A stretch of DNA of 64,000 bases from Maribacter sp. 4G9 (GTDB lineage Bacteria; Bacteroidota; Bacteroidia; Flavobacteriales; Flavobacteriaceae). Positions within the stretch are counted from its first letter, which is position 1, and each line of letters starts with the position of its first letter. The DNA is taken from contig NZ_MDGL01000179.1 of assembly GCF_002742265.1 (NCBI RefSeq), positions 1 to 64,000 on the forward strand. The letters are read 5' to 3'. The notes under the pieces were generated by a model. That model was not told the origin of the DNA. It ran no database searches and saw only the letters and a list, made by a program, of their open reading frames with translations. The position numbers and the translations under genes were made by a program. Shown here one piece after another: positions 22,771-31,747 of this stretch.

Positions 22771-23438
22771 CTATTTTTTAAAAATGGGGCAAAGGCCGGA
22801 TGGTCCTTTATATCCTCATAATGATCTACATCGTTTCTGATATCTAAAAGTTCTTTTTTTTCGTTTTTCAAATCGAAAAGGGTCGCTTCCAAAACGGTAT
22901 CCGTTCCCCAATCCTTATCCGTAAAAAGTTCGGGTTTCAGCTTTTTCATCCCTAACAAATAATATCCTCCGTCCGCTGCCGGGCCTATCACGAAATCGGT
23001 TTGCGATAAAATCCTAAAGGCATTTTCCAGGTCATCTTGGCTAAGGTCGTACATATCACTGCCAATGATTATTATCTTTTCATAACCGCTGCCAAACCCG
23101 TCCTGAAAGGCATGGAGCATCCGGGCACCTAAATCGGTACCTATTTGTCGTTTTTTAGTATAAATACTTTGGTCCCAAATGTCCTTTTCCCAGATTTCCT
23201 CTGAGTAGTAGACTATTTTTTCGGCATATAATCCAGAAGTGATCTTTACCGTATGGTCCAGCAGAAAGTTGTAAATGTCCAAGGCCGTTTGGTCGCCTAC
23301 CGTGGCCGCCAAGCGTCTTTTTCCCTTTCCAAGTTCTGGATTTCTGGTAAAGATTAGTAGCAAATTCTTGCTGTTCGCCAAGGTAAAGTCTATGGTTTTT
23401 TCGTCCTTTACGTTTTTATTGGTCTGTAGGATGCCCAA
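22767..23438 (-). CDS. TIGR04282 family glycosyltransferase (arsenosugar-type, DUF2064)
   Basis: 223 residues. LLLIFTRNPELGKGKRRLAA is the nucleotidyltransferase-like start, followed by GTDLGARMLHAFQDGF, IIIGSDMYDLSQDDL and VIGPAADGGYYLLGM, as in DUF2064/TIGR04282. The frame begins with TTG at 23438. The conserved region starts about 28 residues later and no in-frame ATG is found before it, so the real start is uncertain. It may activate a sugar for the TIGR04283 transferase two genes later. Confidence 0.83.
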   Translation of the reverse strand: MGILQTNKNVKDEKTIDFTLANSKNLLLIFTRNPELGKGKRRLAATVGDQTALDIYNFLLDHTVKITSGLYAEKIVYYSEEIWEKDIWDQSIYTKKRQIGTDLGARMLHAFQDGFGSGYEKIIIIGSDMYDLSQDDLENAFRILSQTDFVIGPAADGGYYLLGMKKLKPELFTDKDWGTDTVLEATLFDLKNEKKELLDIRNDVDHYEDIKDHPAFAPFLKNR

Positions 23439-23493
23439 GGGTCAGAAGTGTTTAATGTTGTTAAGGAAACAGCTATTTTAGGTCTTTGGTCGT

Positions 23494-24006
23494 TCAAGGT
23501 TGATACACCTTAACACCTTTCTTCAATAATCTTCCCCATAAGCGATTGTACGCGTGAACACTGTCCGTCGCAACGCCTTTGGGATTATAGACGGTTCCAT
23601 TTTGATTCTTCCATTCAAAGATGCCCCCGTAGAGATTCTTTACATTGGTGTAGCCTAATTCCTGTAGTTTTTCACCAATATCCTCGGAACGTACGCCTAT
23701 GGAGCAATACACTACAATGGGTTGGTCCTTTTCAGGAATCGTTTGCAGCACGTTGGCAGGGTCGAAATCTGAATTTCCTACCCAAATGGCATTTTTTAAG
23801 TGGCTTACCTCAAATTCGCCTAGTTCCCGTGCGTCCAATAGGACGATGGAATCATTCGTTTCCAAGTTCTCCGGTTGGATGTAGGGTACGGATTGCTTAT
23901 TCAACAATTTCAGGGTATTGTCCAAGCTGCGTTGAGCCATCATGGCATTGGTTTGCATAAGAAACAAGAAAGGGACCGGTAGAAAGGATAAAACTTTTTG
24001 TAACAT
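23494..24006 (-). CDS. Rhodanese-like domain protein, exported
   Basis: 170 residues. An N-terminal hydrophobic signal (VLSFLPVPFLFLMQTNAMMA) is followed by a rhodanese domain: SIVLLDARELGEFEVSHLKN, then the active-site loop VVYCSIGVRSEDI with the catalytic Cys, and LYGGIFEWKNQ. It could carry sulfur or bind arsenic/sulfur species in the periplasm. It heads the arsenosugar-like operon. It is divergent from the GH32 gene, with 63 bp between start codons that should hold both promoters. Confidence 0.85.
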   Translation of the reverse strand: MLQKVLSFLPVPFLFLMQTNAMMAQRSLDNTLKLLNKQSVPYIQPENLETNDSIVLLDARELGEFEVSHLKNAIWVGNSDFDPANVLQTIPEKDQPIVVYCSIGVRSEDIGEKLQELGYTNVKNLYGGIFEWKNQNGTVYNPKGVATDSVHAYNRLWGRLLKKGVKVYQP

Positions 24007-24069
24007 CCCTACAAAGGTAGTATTTTAGGCGCGAAGGCCGCAAACGACGGTATCATAAATTGTAAGGAA

Positions 24070-25632
24070 ATGCTAAAGTTCACCACCCCTATTTTTTCGC
24101 TTCTATTGTTATTGGGTTTCTGTAAGGATGCCCCCAAAAACGAAGTTCTGAAAAACACCGAAGGTACTCCCTATTATACGGAGCCCTACAGGCCGCAGTA
24201 TCATTTCTCTCCAGAGGAAAAATGGATGAACGACCCAAACGGTTTGGTATATCATAAGGGAATCTACCACTTGTTCTATCAATATTATCCTGATGATATC
24301 GTCTGGGGGCCCATGCATTGGGGGCACGCCACAAGTAAGGACTTGATACATTGGGAGCATAAACCCATAGCGTTGTTTCCTGATGTCCATGGCTATATTT
24401 TTTCAGGGTCCGCAGTGGTGGATACCAACAATACATCTGGGTTTGGCACGGAAGAAAATCCGCCCTTGGTGGCCATTTTCACCTACCATGACATGGAGGG
24501 CGAGAAAGCGGGCAAGAACGATTATCAGACACAAGGTATCGCCTATAGTTTGGATAACGGCGATAGCTGGACGAAGTACGACGGAAATCCGGTAGTTCCC
24601 AATGATGGTATGCGAGATTTTAGGGACCCCAAGGTTTTTTGGAACGAAATCAAAAACAACTGGACCATGCTTTTGGTAGCGGGGGACCACCTACAGATTT
24701 GGCAATCCAACGATTTAAAGGCATGGGAAAAGGTAAGCGAATTTGGGAAGGACAAAGGTGCCCATGGCGGGGTTTGGGAATGTCCGGATATGTTCAAATT
24801 GAACGTTGTGGGAACCGATACGGAAAAATGGGTTCTCCTTATCAGTATCAATCCAGGTGCGCCAAACGGGGGAAGCGGTACGCAATATTTTGTGGGTGAT
24901 TTTGACGGAACCACTTTTACAACGGACCAGGAAGTTGCAAAATGGGTCGATTTGGGCAGGGATAACTACGCAGGTGTCACCTACAATGAAGTGCCTGATA
25001 ACGAGCGGATTTTTATTGGCTGGATGAGCAACTGGGACTATGCGCGTGACACGCCTACTGAAGTCTGGCGAAGTGCCAACACGATACCCAGAAACCTTTC
25101 GCTCCATGAAAATATCGGAACCTTGGAATTGTATAGCTACCCCATTGCTAATTTTGATGAAATCGTGGAGCATTCCTATGCGGAGAAACCCGTGGCACTT
25201 AAACCGGGACAAAGGACCCAAATCCCTCTAAAATATGGTAACCAATCCGAAATCCGTTTTCATATGGAGGCCTTGGACAGCAAATGGATCTTTAGCAACC
25301 CTGAAGGCGATAGTTTGGTACTTCAAGTAAATCAAAAGGATAAAATATTTTCATTGGACCGTTCCAAATCTGGCAAGGTGGCTTTCAAACCCGAATTTGT
25401 CCTCGGAAAACAGCATATGCCCATTCCCAATGTACCGGATAGCGCCATAGAAGTTCGGATGCTCTTGGACAAGTCTTCCTTGGAAATCTTTTTGAACAAG
25501 GGTCAATATGTGATGACGAACCAAATCTTTCCCAATGCCGATTATACGGAACTCACCTTGGAGAATACATCGGACACCGAAATAAAAATCGACAGCCTAA
25601 AAGAGAGCAAAGTGATGCGGATTTGGGATTAG
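24070..25632 (+). CDS. Glycoside hydrolase family 32 (levanase/inulinase-type), exported
   Basis: 520 residues. A short hydrophobic leader ends LLGFCKDA, a likely lipoprotein signal. The five-bladed domain shows WMNDPNGLVYHKGIYHLFYQ (nucleophile Asp), FSGSAVVD, MRDFRDPKVFW (RDP motif) and GGVWECPDMF (acid/base Glu in ECP). A C-terminal beta-sandwich follows, with SSLEIFLNKGQYVMTNQIF. It should hydrolyse beta-fructans such as levan or inulin. Its stop overlaps by 4 bp the stop of the convergent ADP-ribosylglycohydrolase gene. No SusC/SusD pair is adjacent. Confidence 0.92.
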   Translation: MLKFTTPIFSLLLLLGFCKDAPKNEVLKNTEGTPYYTEPYRPQYHFSPEEKWMNDPNGLVYHKGIYHLFYQYYPDDIVWGPMHWGHATSKDLIHWEHKPIALFPDVHGYIFSGSAVVDTNNTSGFGTEENPPLVAIFTYHDMEGEKAGKNDYQTQGIAYSLDNGDSWTKYDGNPVVPNDGMRDFRDPKVFWNEIKNNWTMLLVAGDHLQIWQSNDLKAWEKVSEFGKDKGAHGGVWECPDMFKLNVVGTDTEKWVLLISINPGAPNGGSGTQYFVGDFDGTTFTTDQEVAKWVDLGRDNYAGVTYNEVPDNERIFIGWMSNWDYARDTPTEVWRSANTIPRNLSLHENIGTLELYSYPIANFDEIVEHSYAEKPVALKPGQRTQIPLKYGNQSEIRFHMEALDSKWIFSNPEGDSLVLQVNQKDKIFSLDRSKSGKVAFKPEFVLGKQHMPIPNVPDSAIEVRMLLDKSSLEIFLNKGQYVMTNQIFPNADYTELTLENTSDTEIKIDSLKESKVMRIWD

Positions 25633-26969
25633 GGGTATTTTAACTCCGTGATTTCCTGGGCCATGGCCTCAAGGTCTATACCCAAATTATCACGGTTTAC
25701 CTTCAAGACTTCTTCCTTAATATCCTTTGGTAGTTTGTTGTATCCTGTCTTGGCACCTAAAACCATACCGGCAATCGCAGCGACCGTGTCGTTATCCCTA
25801 CCATAATTTACGATATATTGTATGGTATTCAGGAAATCGCCTTCGCCAAAAGCCAGACCGGTAATCAGGATTTGCCAGATTTCCCCGGCATGAAAGGGAA
25901 TGGCTTTTTGCTCCCTTTCCAAAAAGGCATAGGACGTTTCCTGTTGTTCCCAATCCAAGGCAGATCCAGGATACTGTAGGGGCATCGTAGTCCTATGGGA
26001 TTTTTTTTCATTCAGCGTATCGCCGGCTTTGACCATCTTTTTTATACCCCGAATTTGATCGATGGAAGCCGTCCAAATATTGTAGGGTATACGGCCAACC
26101 AAACGGCTGTCTTGGTAACCTGCCGTATCGGAGAAGGGAACAACGTTTAAAATGGAATCCAAATCCTGTGTGCGAAGGGCCATATGGGTCATGGCCGATA
26201 CACTGGCGGTAATATCCTTGGCATAGCCAATGTCAAAGATGGAATGCTCATACCCTAGGGCATAGGCATCCTCGGTATTGTTGGCAATCAGCCCGAACAT
26301 GGGCGCATACAACTGTCCGGCACAGGACATTTCGCCACCATAAAATCGGTTTAGGGCTCGGGTATACTCGGTCATGCCATTTTGGTACGCCAGTGAGACC
26401 CGCGCCCACTCCTTGATCCAATCGATCTGTTCCATTTTTTCGTCCAGAAGGTCGGTTTGCGTGGCTATTCCGGTATCTGAAAGATTTTTGGTGAGTTGTT
26501 GGTAATACGCGTTTATAAATTGGGAAAAGCTATTAGGGTCTGGCTTCCCTATGTTTTGTGTGAAGTATTGGGTCATGAGGTACTTCCATCGGGTATCATC
26601 GGTGGTGGCGCCTTGAAGCAGGTTATTTTCCCACGTACCCTCTGGGGATTGCACGCGTTCCGCCGGGGTAAGTCCGGTGATATAACCGTATTTCAGCTGA
26701 ATGTCCTTTCGGTGCCACATTTCCGTACTTGCGCCCATGGCATCGCCAATGGCGGACCCCACCAAGGCTCCCAAAACCTTGTCGTAATAGATCTCCTTGG
26801 AAAGTTGAAGGGTGTCCGAGGTATATGCGGCATTTTTGGGTGCCGGGATGAGTGGTGTTTTCTTTTCTTTCTGATTACAGGAAAGGGCGAAAACCCAGAA
26901 AAGAACAAAAACGGCTTTCAAAAGGGTGTTTACAATAATTTTAAAGGACTTATCCATACAGATTTTCAT
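25629..26969 (-). CDS. ADP-ribosylglycohydrolase family protein, lipoprotein
   Basis: 446 residues. The N terminus VLFWVFALSCNQKEKKTP carries a lipobox (ALSC), so it is probably lipid-anchored. The enzyme domain has DKVLGALVGSAIGDAMGAST, ATTDDTRWKYLMTQYF (metal-binding TDDT) and YGRDNDTVAAIAGMVLGAKT, the Asp pair of DraG-type binuclear magnesium sites. Exported DraG-like enzymes of Bacteroidota have unknown substrates, perhaps nucleoside or sugar glycosides. The start overlaps the upstream kinase stop (ATGA), so the two genes are coupled. Confidence 0.88.
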   Translation of the reverse strand: MKICMDKSFKIIVNTLLKAVFVLFWVFALSCNQKEKKTPLIPAPKNAAYTSDTLQLSKEIYYDKVLGALVGSAIGDAMGASTEMWHRKDIQLKYGYITGLTPAERVQSPEGTWENNLLQGATTDDTRWKYLMTQYFTQNIGKPDPNSFSQFINAYYQQLTKNLSDTGIATQTDLLDEKMEQIDWIKEWARVSLAYQNGMTEYTRALNRFYGGEMSCAGQLYAPMFGLIANNTEDAYALGYEHSIFDIGYAKDITASVSAMTHMALRTQDLDSILNVVPFSDTAGYQDSRLVGRIPYNIWTASIDQIRGIKKMVKAGDTLNEKKSHRTTMPLQYPGSALDWEQQETSYAFLEREQKAIPFHAGEIWQILITGLAFGEGDFLNTIQYIVNYGRDNDTVAAIAGMVLGAKTGYNKLPKDIKEEVLKVNRDNLGIDLEAMAQEITELKYP

Positions 26970-27919
26970 TTAGAAAGAATCAATTCTTCGGCCATCGCCA
27001 AGAGCGCTTGCTTTTCTTGTATGCTGCGTTCCAAGGGGAGCTGTGCCAGACCTATAAGCCGTCGCATGATTTCCACGCCGGCCAGTTGAGCCACCAAGTG
27101 TTTGTCAAATGGACCGGGATAGGTCTTACCGAGGGTATCCAAGTAACGGCGTTCATGCGTAGCCATAATGAGGTGGGCGGCCATTACCCCCAAATCGAAC
27201 TCCGGGAAGCCTACAAAACCAAATTCAGGGTCTAGGACATAGACCTCCTCGTTTTTGGACATCCAGCTACCGGGATAATAATCCCCATGCAGTAAGGTGT
27301 CTCCTTGGCTGAGGTATTTATTTCCAAGTCCGGCAATGACCGACTTTAACGCTGTATTTCTTTTATAAGGCGCTGCCAAATCCTGTAATCCTTGTTGAAC
27401 GGTATCCAGTGAGAAGCCGTTGTCTTCTAGAAAAGGAAGCACAAAAATGTGCTGGTGGTTCAAGGTTCGCATTTCCATATTTTGGGGAAAATCACCGGGA
27501 GCCTCGCTCGTATGTATTTTGTAGAGCACTTTTACCAAGGCATCCAACTGATTTTTTGGGATGGTCCGTTGGTGGTATAAAAAGGTCATGTCCTTACAAT
27601 CGCCCAAATCTTCCATATAAAGTACATGGGCGTCTTTGTCATAACCCAAAATTCTTGGAAAATGCGCTTGCAGTTTTTTATTGCTTACCGCTATATAAAA
27701 GGCCTTTTCCACGGCAATCCGTTCAATGGGTGCTGGAATATCCTGATACTTTTGTACGTACTCCCGGGATTGCTTTAGAATGAAGGAACGTTGATCGGTT
27801 TGCACTTTTACGACTACGTTCATATTTCCCTCACCCGCTTTTGATAATTGTTCGATATTTTCCTTGGGTTGCAGCCATTGACGCTCGGCCAAAAATCCTT
27901 CCAGCGTTTCAACGGACAT
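26966..27919 (-). CDS. Aminoglycoside phosphotransferase (APH)-fold kinase
   Basis: 317 residues from the ATG at 27919 (MSVETLEGFLAERQWLQP); the open frame continues upstream to 28096 but that part looks non-coding. The kinase motifs are NVVVKVQTDQRSFILKQSRE (ATP-binding Lys), VEKAFYIAVSNK (Glu), LLHGDYYPGSWM (catalytic HGD) and VLDPEFGFVGFPEFDLGVMA (metal-binding DPE). This is close to S-methylthioribose or homoserine-type kinases. In the catalytic loop the usual Asn is a Ser. The substrate may be a sugar or nucleoside released by the coupled glycohydrolase; that is inference. Confidence 0.8.
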   Translation of the reverse strand: MSVETLEGFLAERQWLQPKENIEQLSKAGEGNMNVVVKVQTDQRSFILKQSREYVQKYQDIPAPIERIAVEKAFYIAVSNKKLQAHFPRILGYDKDAHVLYMEDLGDCKDMTFLYHQRTIPKNQLDALVKVLYKIHTSEAPGDFPQNMEMRTLNHQHIFVLPFLEDNGFSLDTVQQGLQDLAAPYKRNTALKSVIAGLGNKYLSQGDTLLHGDYYPGSWMSKNEEVYVLDPEFGFVGFPEFDLGVMAAHLIMATHERRYLDTLGKTYPGPFDKHLVAQLAGVEIMRRLIGLAQLPLERSIQEKQALLAMAEELILSK

Positions 27920-28108
27920 TTCATCATGTATCAGCATCAAAATAAATAGTGTGTTTAATGCATACAAGATACGGTTAATGTGTGGATGGTGGTAGATGGG
28001 GTCGGAATCCTTGGTAAACTTAAGGTTATTTAAGTATTTATCTCTCCATACCTCCAGGAGATAACTTCGCTCCGCTCGTTGTTCCTTTGTTCCCAAAAGT
28101 CAATACAC

Positions 28109-28141
28109 AAACCCAACAGCCTCAACGGCTGTTGTTTTTTT
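28109..28141 (+). terminator. Hairpin terminator, plus orientation
   Basis: AACAGCC / GGCTGTT arms (around TCAAC) are followed by a T run on the plus strand. It lies between the kinase gene and tRNA-Phe. No plus-strand gene precedes it, so it may block antisense transcription into the tRNA. Confidence 0.6.
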
Positions 28142-28184
28142 ATCTCCAAAACCTGTTAAGCGTAAACGCTTACGGTTTTTCCCA

Positions 28185-28218
28185 TAAAAAACCCATCTCA
28201 CTAAAGTGGATGGGTTTG
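28185..28218 (-). terminator. Terminator of tRNA-Phe, minus strand
   Basis: AAACCCATC / GATGGGTTT arms with a CACTTTAGTGA loop and a T run on the minus strand lie 10 bp after the tRNA 3' end. A third small hairpin (GTAAGCG / CGCTTAC) follows at 28150-28172. Confidence 0.8.
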
Positions 28219-28227
28219 TGTATATTG

Positions 28228-28300
<73 letters not shown>

Positions 28301-28303
28301 AAA

Positions 28304-28321
28304 TCCCGATAGCTATCGGGA
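28304..28321. repeat. CCCGATAGCTATCGGG palindrome
   Basis: Perfect 18-bp palindrome TCCCGATAGCTATCGGGA just upstream of the tRNA 5' end. This word is a dispersed repeat in many Bacteroidota genomes (family knowledge) and may act as a transcription barrier. Confidence 0.8.
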
Positions 28322-28473
28322 AGGCGGGTGCAAATATAATTTCAAATTTCACATATACCAACTAAAAAACAAAAAAAGCACCCTTTTGTTTTTTGGCCTT
28401 TTTCAATTTTCTGGTTCTGAGGTCGTTTTGACCAGATTCAGGGTGCCACAAGCCGCGACCAATCATTTTTCAT

Positions 28474-28541
28474 ATTCCCATTAAATTTTAGCTAATAATG
28501 GGAATTTCATAAAATGTTCTTAATAAAATCTAAATGGGAAT
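28474..28541. promoter_or_regulatory. Repeated ATTCCCATT boxes upstream of the TldD operon
   Basis: ATTCCCATTA (28474-28483), its inverted copy TAATGGGAAT (28496-28505) and a third inverted copy AATGGGAAT (28533-28541) lie 120-190 bp before the TldD-like start. They could be a regulator's operator or a hairpin in the leader. The rest of 28325-28662 shows no gene. Confidence 0.35.
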
Positions 28542-28662
28542 CGGACTTATATCTTTAATTCCCTATTTTTAAAGCTATTCCTAAAAGTAATGTGAAACTA
28601 AAATCACCATGATATATGGTTACTTATGGAATTCTGACTAAGAAAAAAATTAACTCAAACAG

Positions 28663-30304
28663 ATGAAACGAAGAAACTTTGTACAATTGTCCGGCATGGG
28701 TGCGGCCTCCTTATTGGTGCCTGCAAGTATGATGGGCAATGTAATTGAAACAGAAGCGCTTTTGGAACCGGGGATGGACGTCCTCCTAAAAAAGAAAATG
28801 GCGGACGTTGCCTTGAACACCGCTAAATCCTTAGGTGCTACGTATGCGGATGCCCGTATTGGCAGGTACCTGAACCAATATGTGTTCACTAGGGAGGATA
28901 AGGTGCAAAATGTTGTAAATACGGAATCTTTTGGTATTGGTGTACGTGTAATCGCCAATGGAACGTGGGGATTTGCCTCTACCAATAATGTAACGGAGGA
29001 CGGAATCCAAAAAAGCGACCCAGCAGGCCGTGGCCATTGCCAAGGCGAATTCCAAAATTCAAAAGGAACCCGTAAAATTGGCTCCGGTACAGGCCCATGG
29101 CGAAGTATCTTGGAAGACCCCGTTGACAAAGGACTTTAAGGATGTGCCGGTTTCGGAAAAAGTAGATCTGTTGTTAAGCGCTAATGCCGCGGCCATGGAA
29201 AATGGGGCCAACTTCGTGAACTCGGCTTTGTTCATGGTCAATGAACAAAAGTATTTCGCCTCCACAGATGGTTCTTATATCGACCAAGATGTACACCGTA
29301 TCTGGCCCACCTTTAGTGTGACGGCCGTAGATCGGGAAGCAGGGAAATTCAAGACCCGCCAGGCGATGAGTGCCCCAATGGGAATGGGCTATGAATATAT
29401 GGACGGACTGGCCTCCGAGAAAAAGGAAGGCTCCGCCGGAATTACACTCTACAGTAAAAGTTATGATATTGTGGAGGATGCCGTACAGGCGGCCAAACAG
29501 GCCAAGGAAATGCTCTCCGCAAAATCCGTGGATCCAGGAAAGTATGACTTGGTGTTAGAGCCCAATCATTTGGGACTAACCATACATGAATCCGTAGGGC
29601 ATCCCTTGGAGCTAGACCGCGTTCTTGGCTATGAGGCCAACTATGCGGGGACCAGTTTTGCCACGCTGGATAAATGGAAATCGGGTGACTTTAAATATGG
29701 AAGCGACCTGGTTAACCTGGTTGCGGATAAGACCCAGGAGGGCAGTTTGGGTGCAGTTGGATATGATGACGAAGGTGTGAAGACCAAGAAATGGGATTTG
29801 GTACGTAATGGAATCCTAGTTAATTATCAGGCCATTCGTGATCAGGTGAACATCATCGACCAAAACGAATCGCACGGATGTTGCTACGCCCAAAGTTGGA
29901 ACGATGTACAGTTTCAACGAATGCCAAACGTTTCCTTGGAGGCAGGAAAGGAAAAATATTCTATTAAGGACATGATCAAGGATGTGGAAAAAGGAATTTA
30001 TATAGCCGGGCGAGGTTCGTATTCCATTGACCAGCAACGATACAACTTCCAGTTTGGGGGTACGGTATTCTACGAAATTAAAAATGGTGAAATCGTGGGT
30101 ATGCTGAACGATGTGGCCTATCAATCCAATACCCAGGAATTTTGGAATTCCTGTTCCAAGATTTGTGATGAGGGGGATTACCGTATGTTCGGTTCCTTCT
30201 TTGATGGAAAAGGGCAACCTTCACAGGTGAGTGCCGTATCCCATGGTAGTTCTACTACAAGGTTTGACGATATCAATGTAATCAACACAGGTCGTACCAT
30301 TTAA
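28663..30304 (+). pseudogene. TldD-like metalloprotease, TAT-exported, frameshifted
   Basis: The N-terminal frame (28663-29139) begins MKRRNFVQLSGMGAASLLVP, a twin-arginine signal. The rest of the protein is read in another frame (to 30304) and carries TIHESVGHPLELD, the HExxxH zinc site of TldD. The frames meet at an A6 run (29009-29014): removing one A gives ...DGIQKATQQAVAIAKANSKI, a continuous family-like sequence of about 546 residues. So one base insertion breaks the gene here, by mutation or by sequencing/assembly error. The intact protein would form a heteromer with the PmbA-like product of the next gene, 26 bp later. Confidence 0.85.
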
Positions 30305-30330
30305 ACCAGACCTAATACAAAATTTCGAAA

Positions 30331-31647
30331 ATGGCAATATATACAGAAGAAGAGGCTAAAAAAATAATGGAAAAAGCGTTAAGCTTTTCCACGGCCGATA
30401 CATGTGAAATAAATTTAAGTGGAGAGGAGAGCGGTAATATCCGCTACGCCAGGAATACGGTTTCCACCGCAGGTCATAGATCCAATCAATCGCTAGTGGT
30501 GCAATCCAGTTTTGGTAAGCAATCTGGAACGGCGACCATCGATGAGTTTGATGATGCCTCCTTGGAAAAGGTGGTGAAAAGAGCTGAGGAATTGGCAAAA
30601 CTTTCCCCCGAGAATCCTGAGTTTATGGAGCCCTTGGAGCAACAAACGTACGACAAGGCCATAAATTTTGTGGAAGCAACGGCAAACATCACCCCAGAAT
30701 ACAGGGCATCGGTAGCAAATGACAGTATTGAACCCGCGGCTGCAAAGGATGTTACCGCTGCCGGATTTTTGGACGATTCCTATGGTTTTAACGCCATGCT
30801 GAATTCCAAGGGGCTTTTTGCCTACAACAAATCGTCCAATGTTGATTTTACGGTCACCATGCGTACCAATGACGGAACTGGCTCCGGATGGGTATCCAGG
30901 GATTATAACGATATTGGAAAGTTCGATGCGTCCGAAGCATCCAAGGTAGCTATCGACAAGGCGGTCTTGTCGAGGGAAGCAAAGGCTATAGAACCTGGAA
31001 AATACACGGTTATCTTGGAACCTGCCGCGGCAGAGGACCTGATCAGCAATATGGCCCGATCCCTAAATGCCCGTACAGCGGATGAAGGCCGAAGTTTCAT
31101 GTCCAAGGAAGGTGGCGGGACAAAATTGGGCGAGAAGATCGTGGACGAGAGAGTAAGTCTTTGGTCCGATCCGTTGCACCCCGAAGTTCCTACAAGTACA
31201 TGGAGCGGTGATGGGCAAGCATTGAGAAAAACAGTATGGATTGAAAACGGTGTGGTCAAAAATTTGGCCTATGATCGTTTTTGGGCCAAGGAACAGGGTG
31301 TGGAACCAGTACCGTTCCCCAATAACATTATTATGGGCGGGGGCGATGCTTCCTTGGAGGATTTGATTAAAAGTACCAAGAAAGGCATTTTGGTTACCCG
31401 TTTGTGGTACATCCGTACCGTAGACCCCCAAACTTTATTGTATACCGGACTTACCAGGGATGGAACGTTCTATATTGAAAACGGTCAAATAAAGTATCCG
31501 GTGAAGAACTTTCGCTTTAATGAAAGTCCGATCATTATGTTGAACAATTTGGAAACCTTGGGAGAGCAGGTCCGTATCAATGGTAATTTGATTCCCTACA
31601 TGAAAATCAGGGACTTTACCTTTACGAGCTTGTCAGATGCCGTATAA
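30331..31647 (+). CDS. PmbA/TldE-like metalloprotease subunit
   Basis: 438 residues. SGNIRYARNTVSTAGHRSNQ, SREAKAIEPGKYTVILEPAA and the C-terminal NFRFNESPIIMLNNLETLGE are typical of the TldD/PmbA family. It lacks the HExxxH motif present in the partner and so is the PmbA/TldE-type subunit. It has no signal peptide although the partner has a TAT signal, which raises the question whether the pair assembles in the cytoplasm and is exported together. Confidence 0.88.
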   Translation: MAIYTEEEAKKIMEKALSFSTADTCEINLSGEESGNIRYARNTVSTAGHRSNQSLVVQSSFGKQSGTATIDEFDDASLEKVVKRAEELAKLSPENPEFMEPLEQQTYDKAINFVEATANITPEYRASVANDSIEPAAAKDVTAAGFLDDSYGFNAMLNSKGLFAYNKSSNVDFTVTMRTNDGTGSGWVSRDYNDIGKFDASEASKVAIDKAVLSREAKAIEPGKYTVILEPAAAEDLISNMARSLNARTADEGRSFMSKEGGGTKLGEKIVDERVSLWSDPLHPEVPTSTWSGDGQALRKTVWIENGVVKNLAYDRFWAKEQGVEPVPFPNNIIMGGGDASLEDLIKSTKKGILVTRLWYIRTVDPQTLLYTGLTRDGTFYIENGQIKYPVKNFRFNESPIIMLNNLETLGEQVRINGNLIPYMKIRDFTFTSLSDAV

Positions 31648-31660
31648 AGCTTACAAGTTA

Positions 31661-31706
31661 AAAAGCTGGTTGCCTTATTTTATTAGAAGGCAGCCAGTTT
31701 TTTCTT
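31661..31706 (+). terminator. Terminator after the PmbA-like gene
   Basis: CTGGTTGCCTT / AAGGCAGCCAG arms and a T run 14 bp downstream of the PmbA stop. It separates the protease pair from the DUF4159-MoxR cluster. Confidence 0.8.
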
Positions 31707-31747
31707 TTTGCGAGTATTGGAATGAACCTTGAGGTAGTTTTTTAAAA

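Noticed and set aside
27920-28096. N-terminal 59 residues of the APH-type kinase frame
   Set aside because: Codon use and composition look non-coding, and the family begins near the ATG at 27919.
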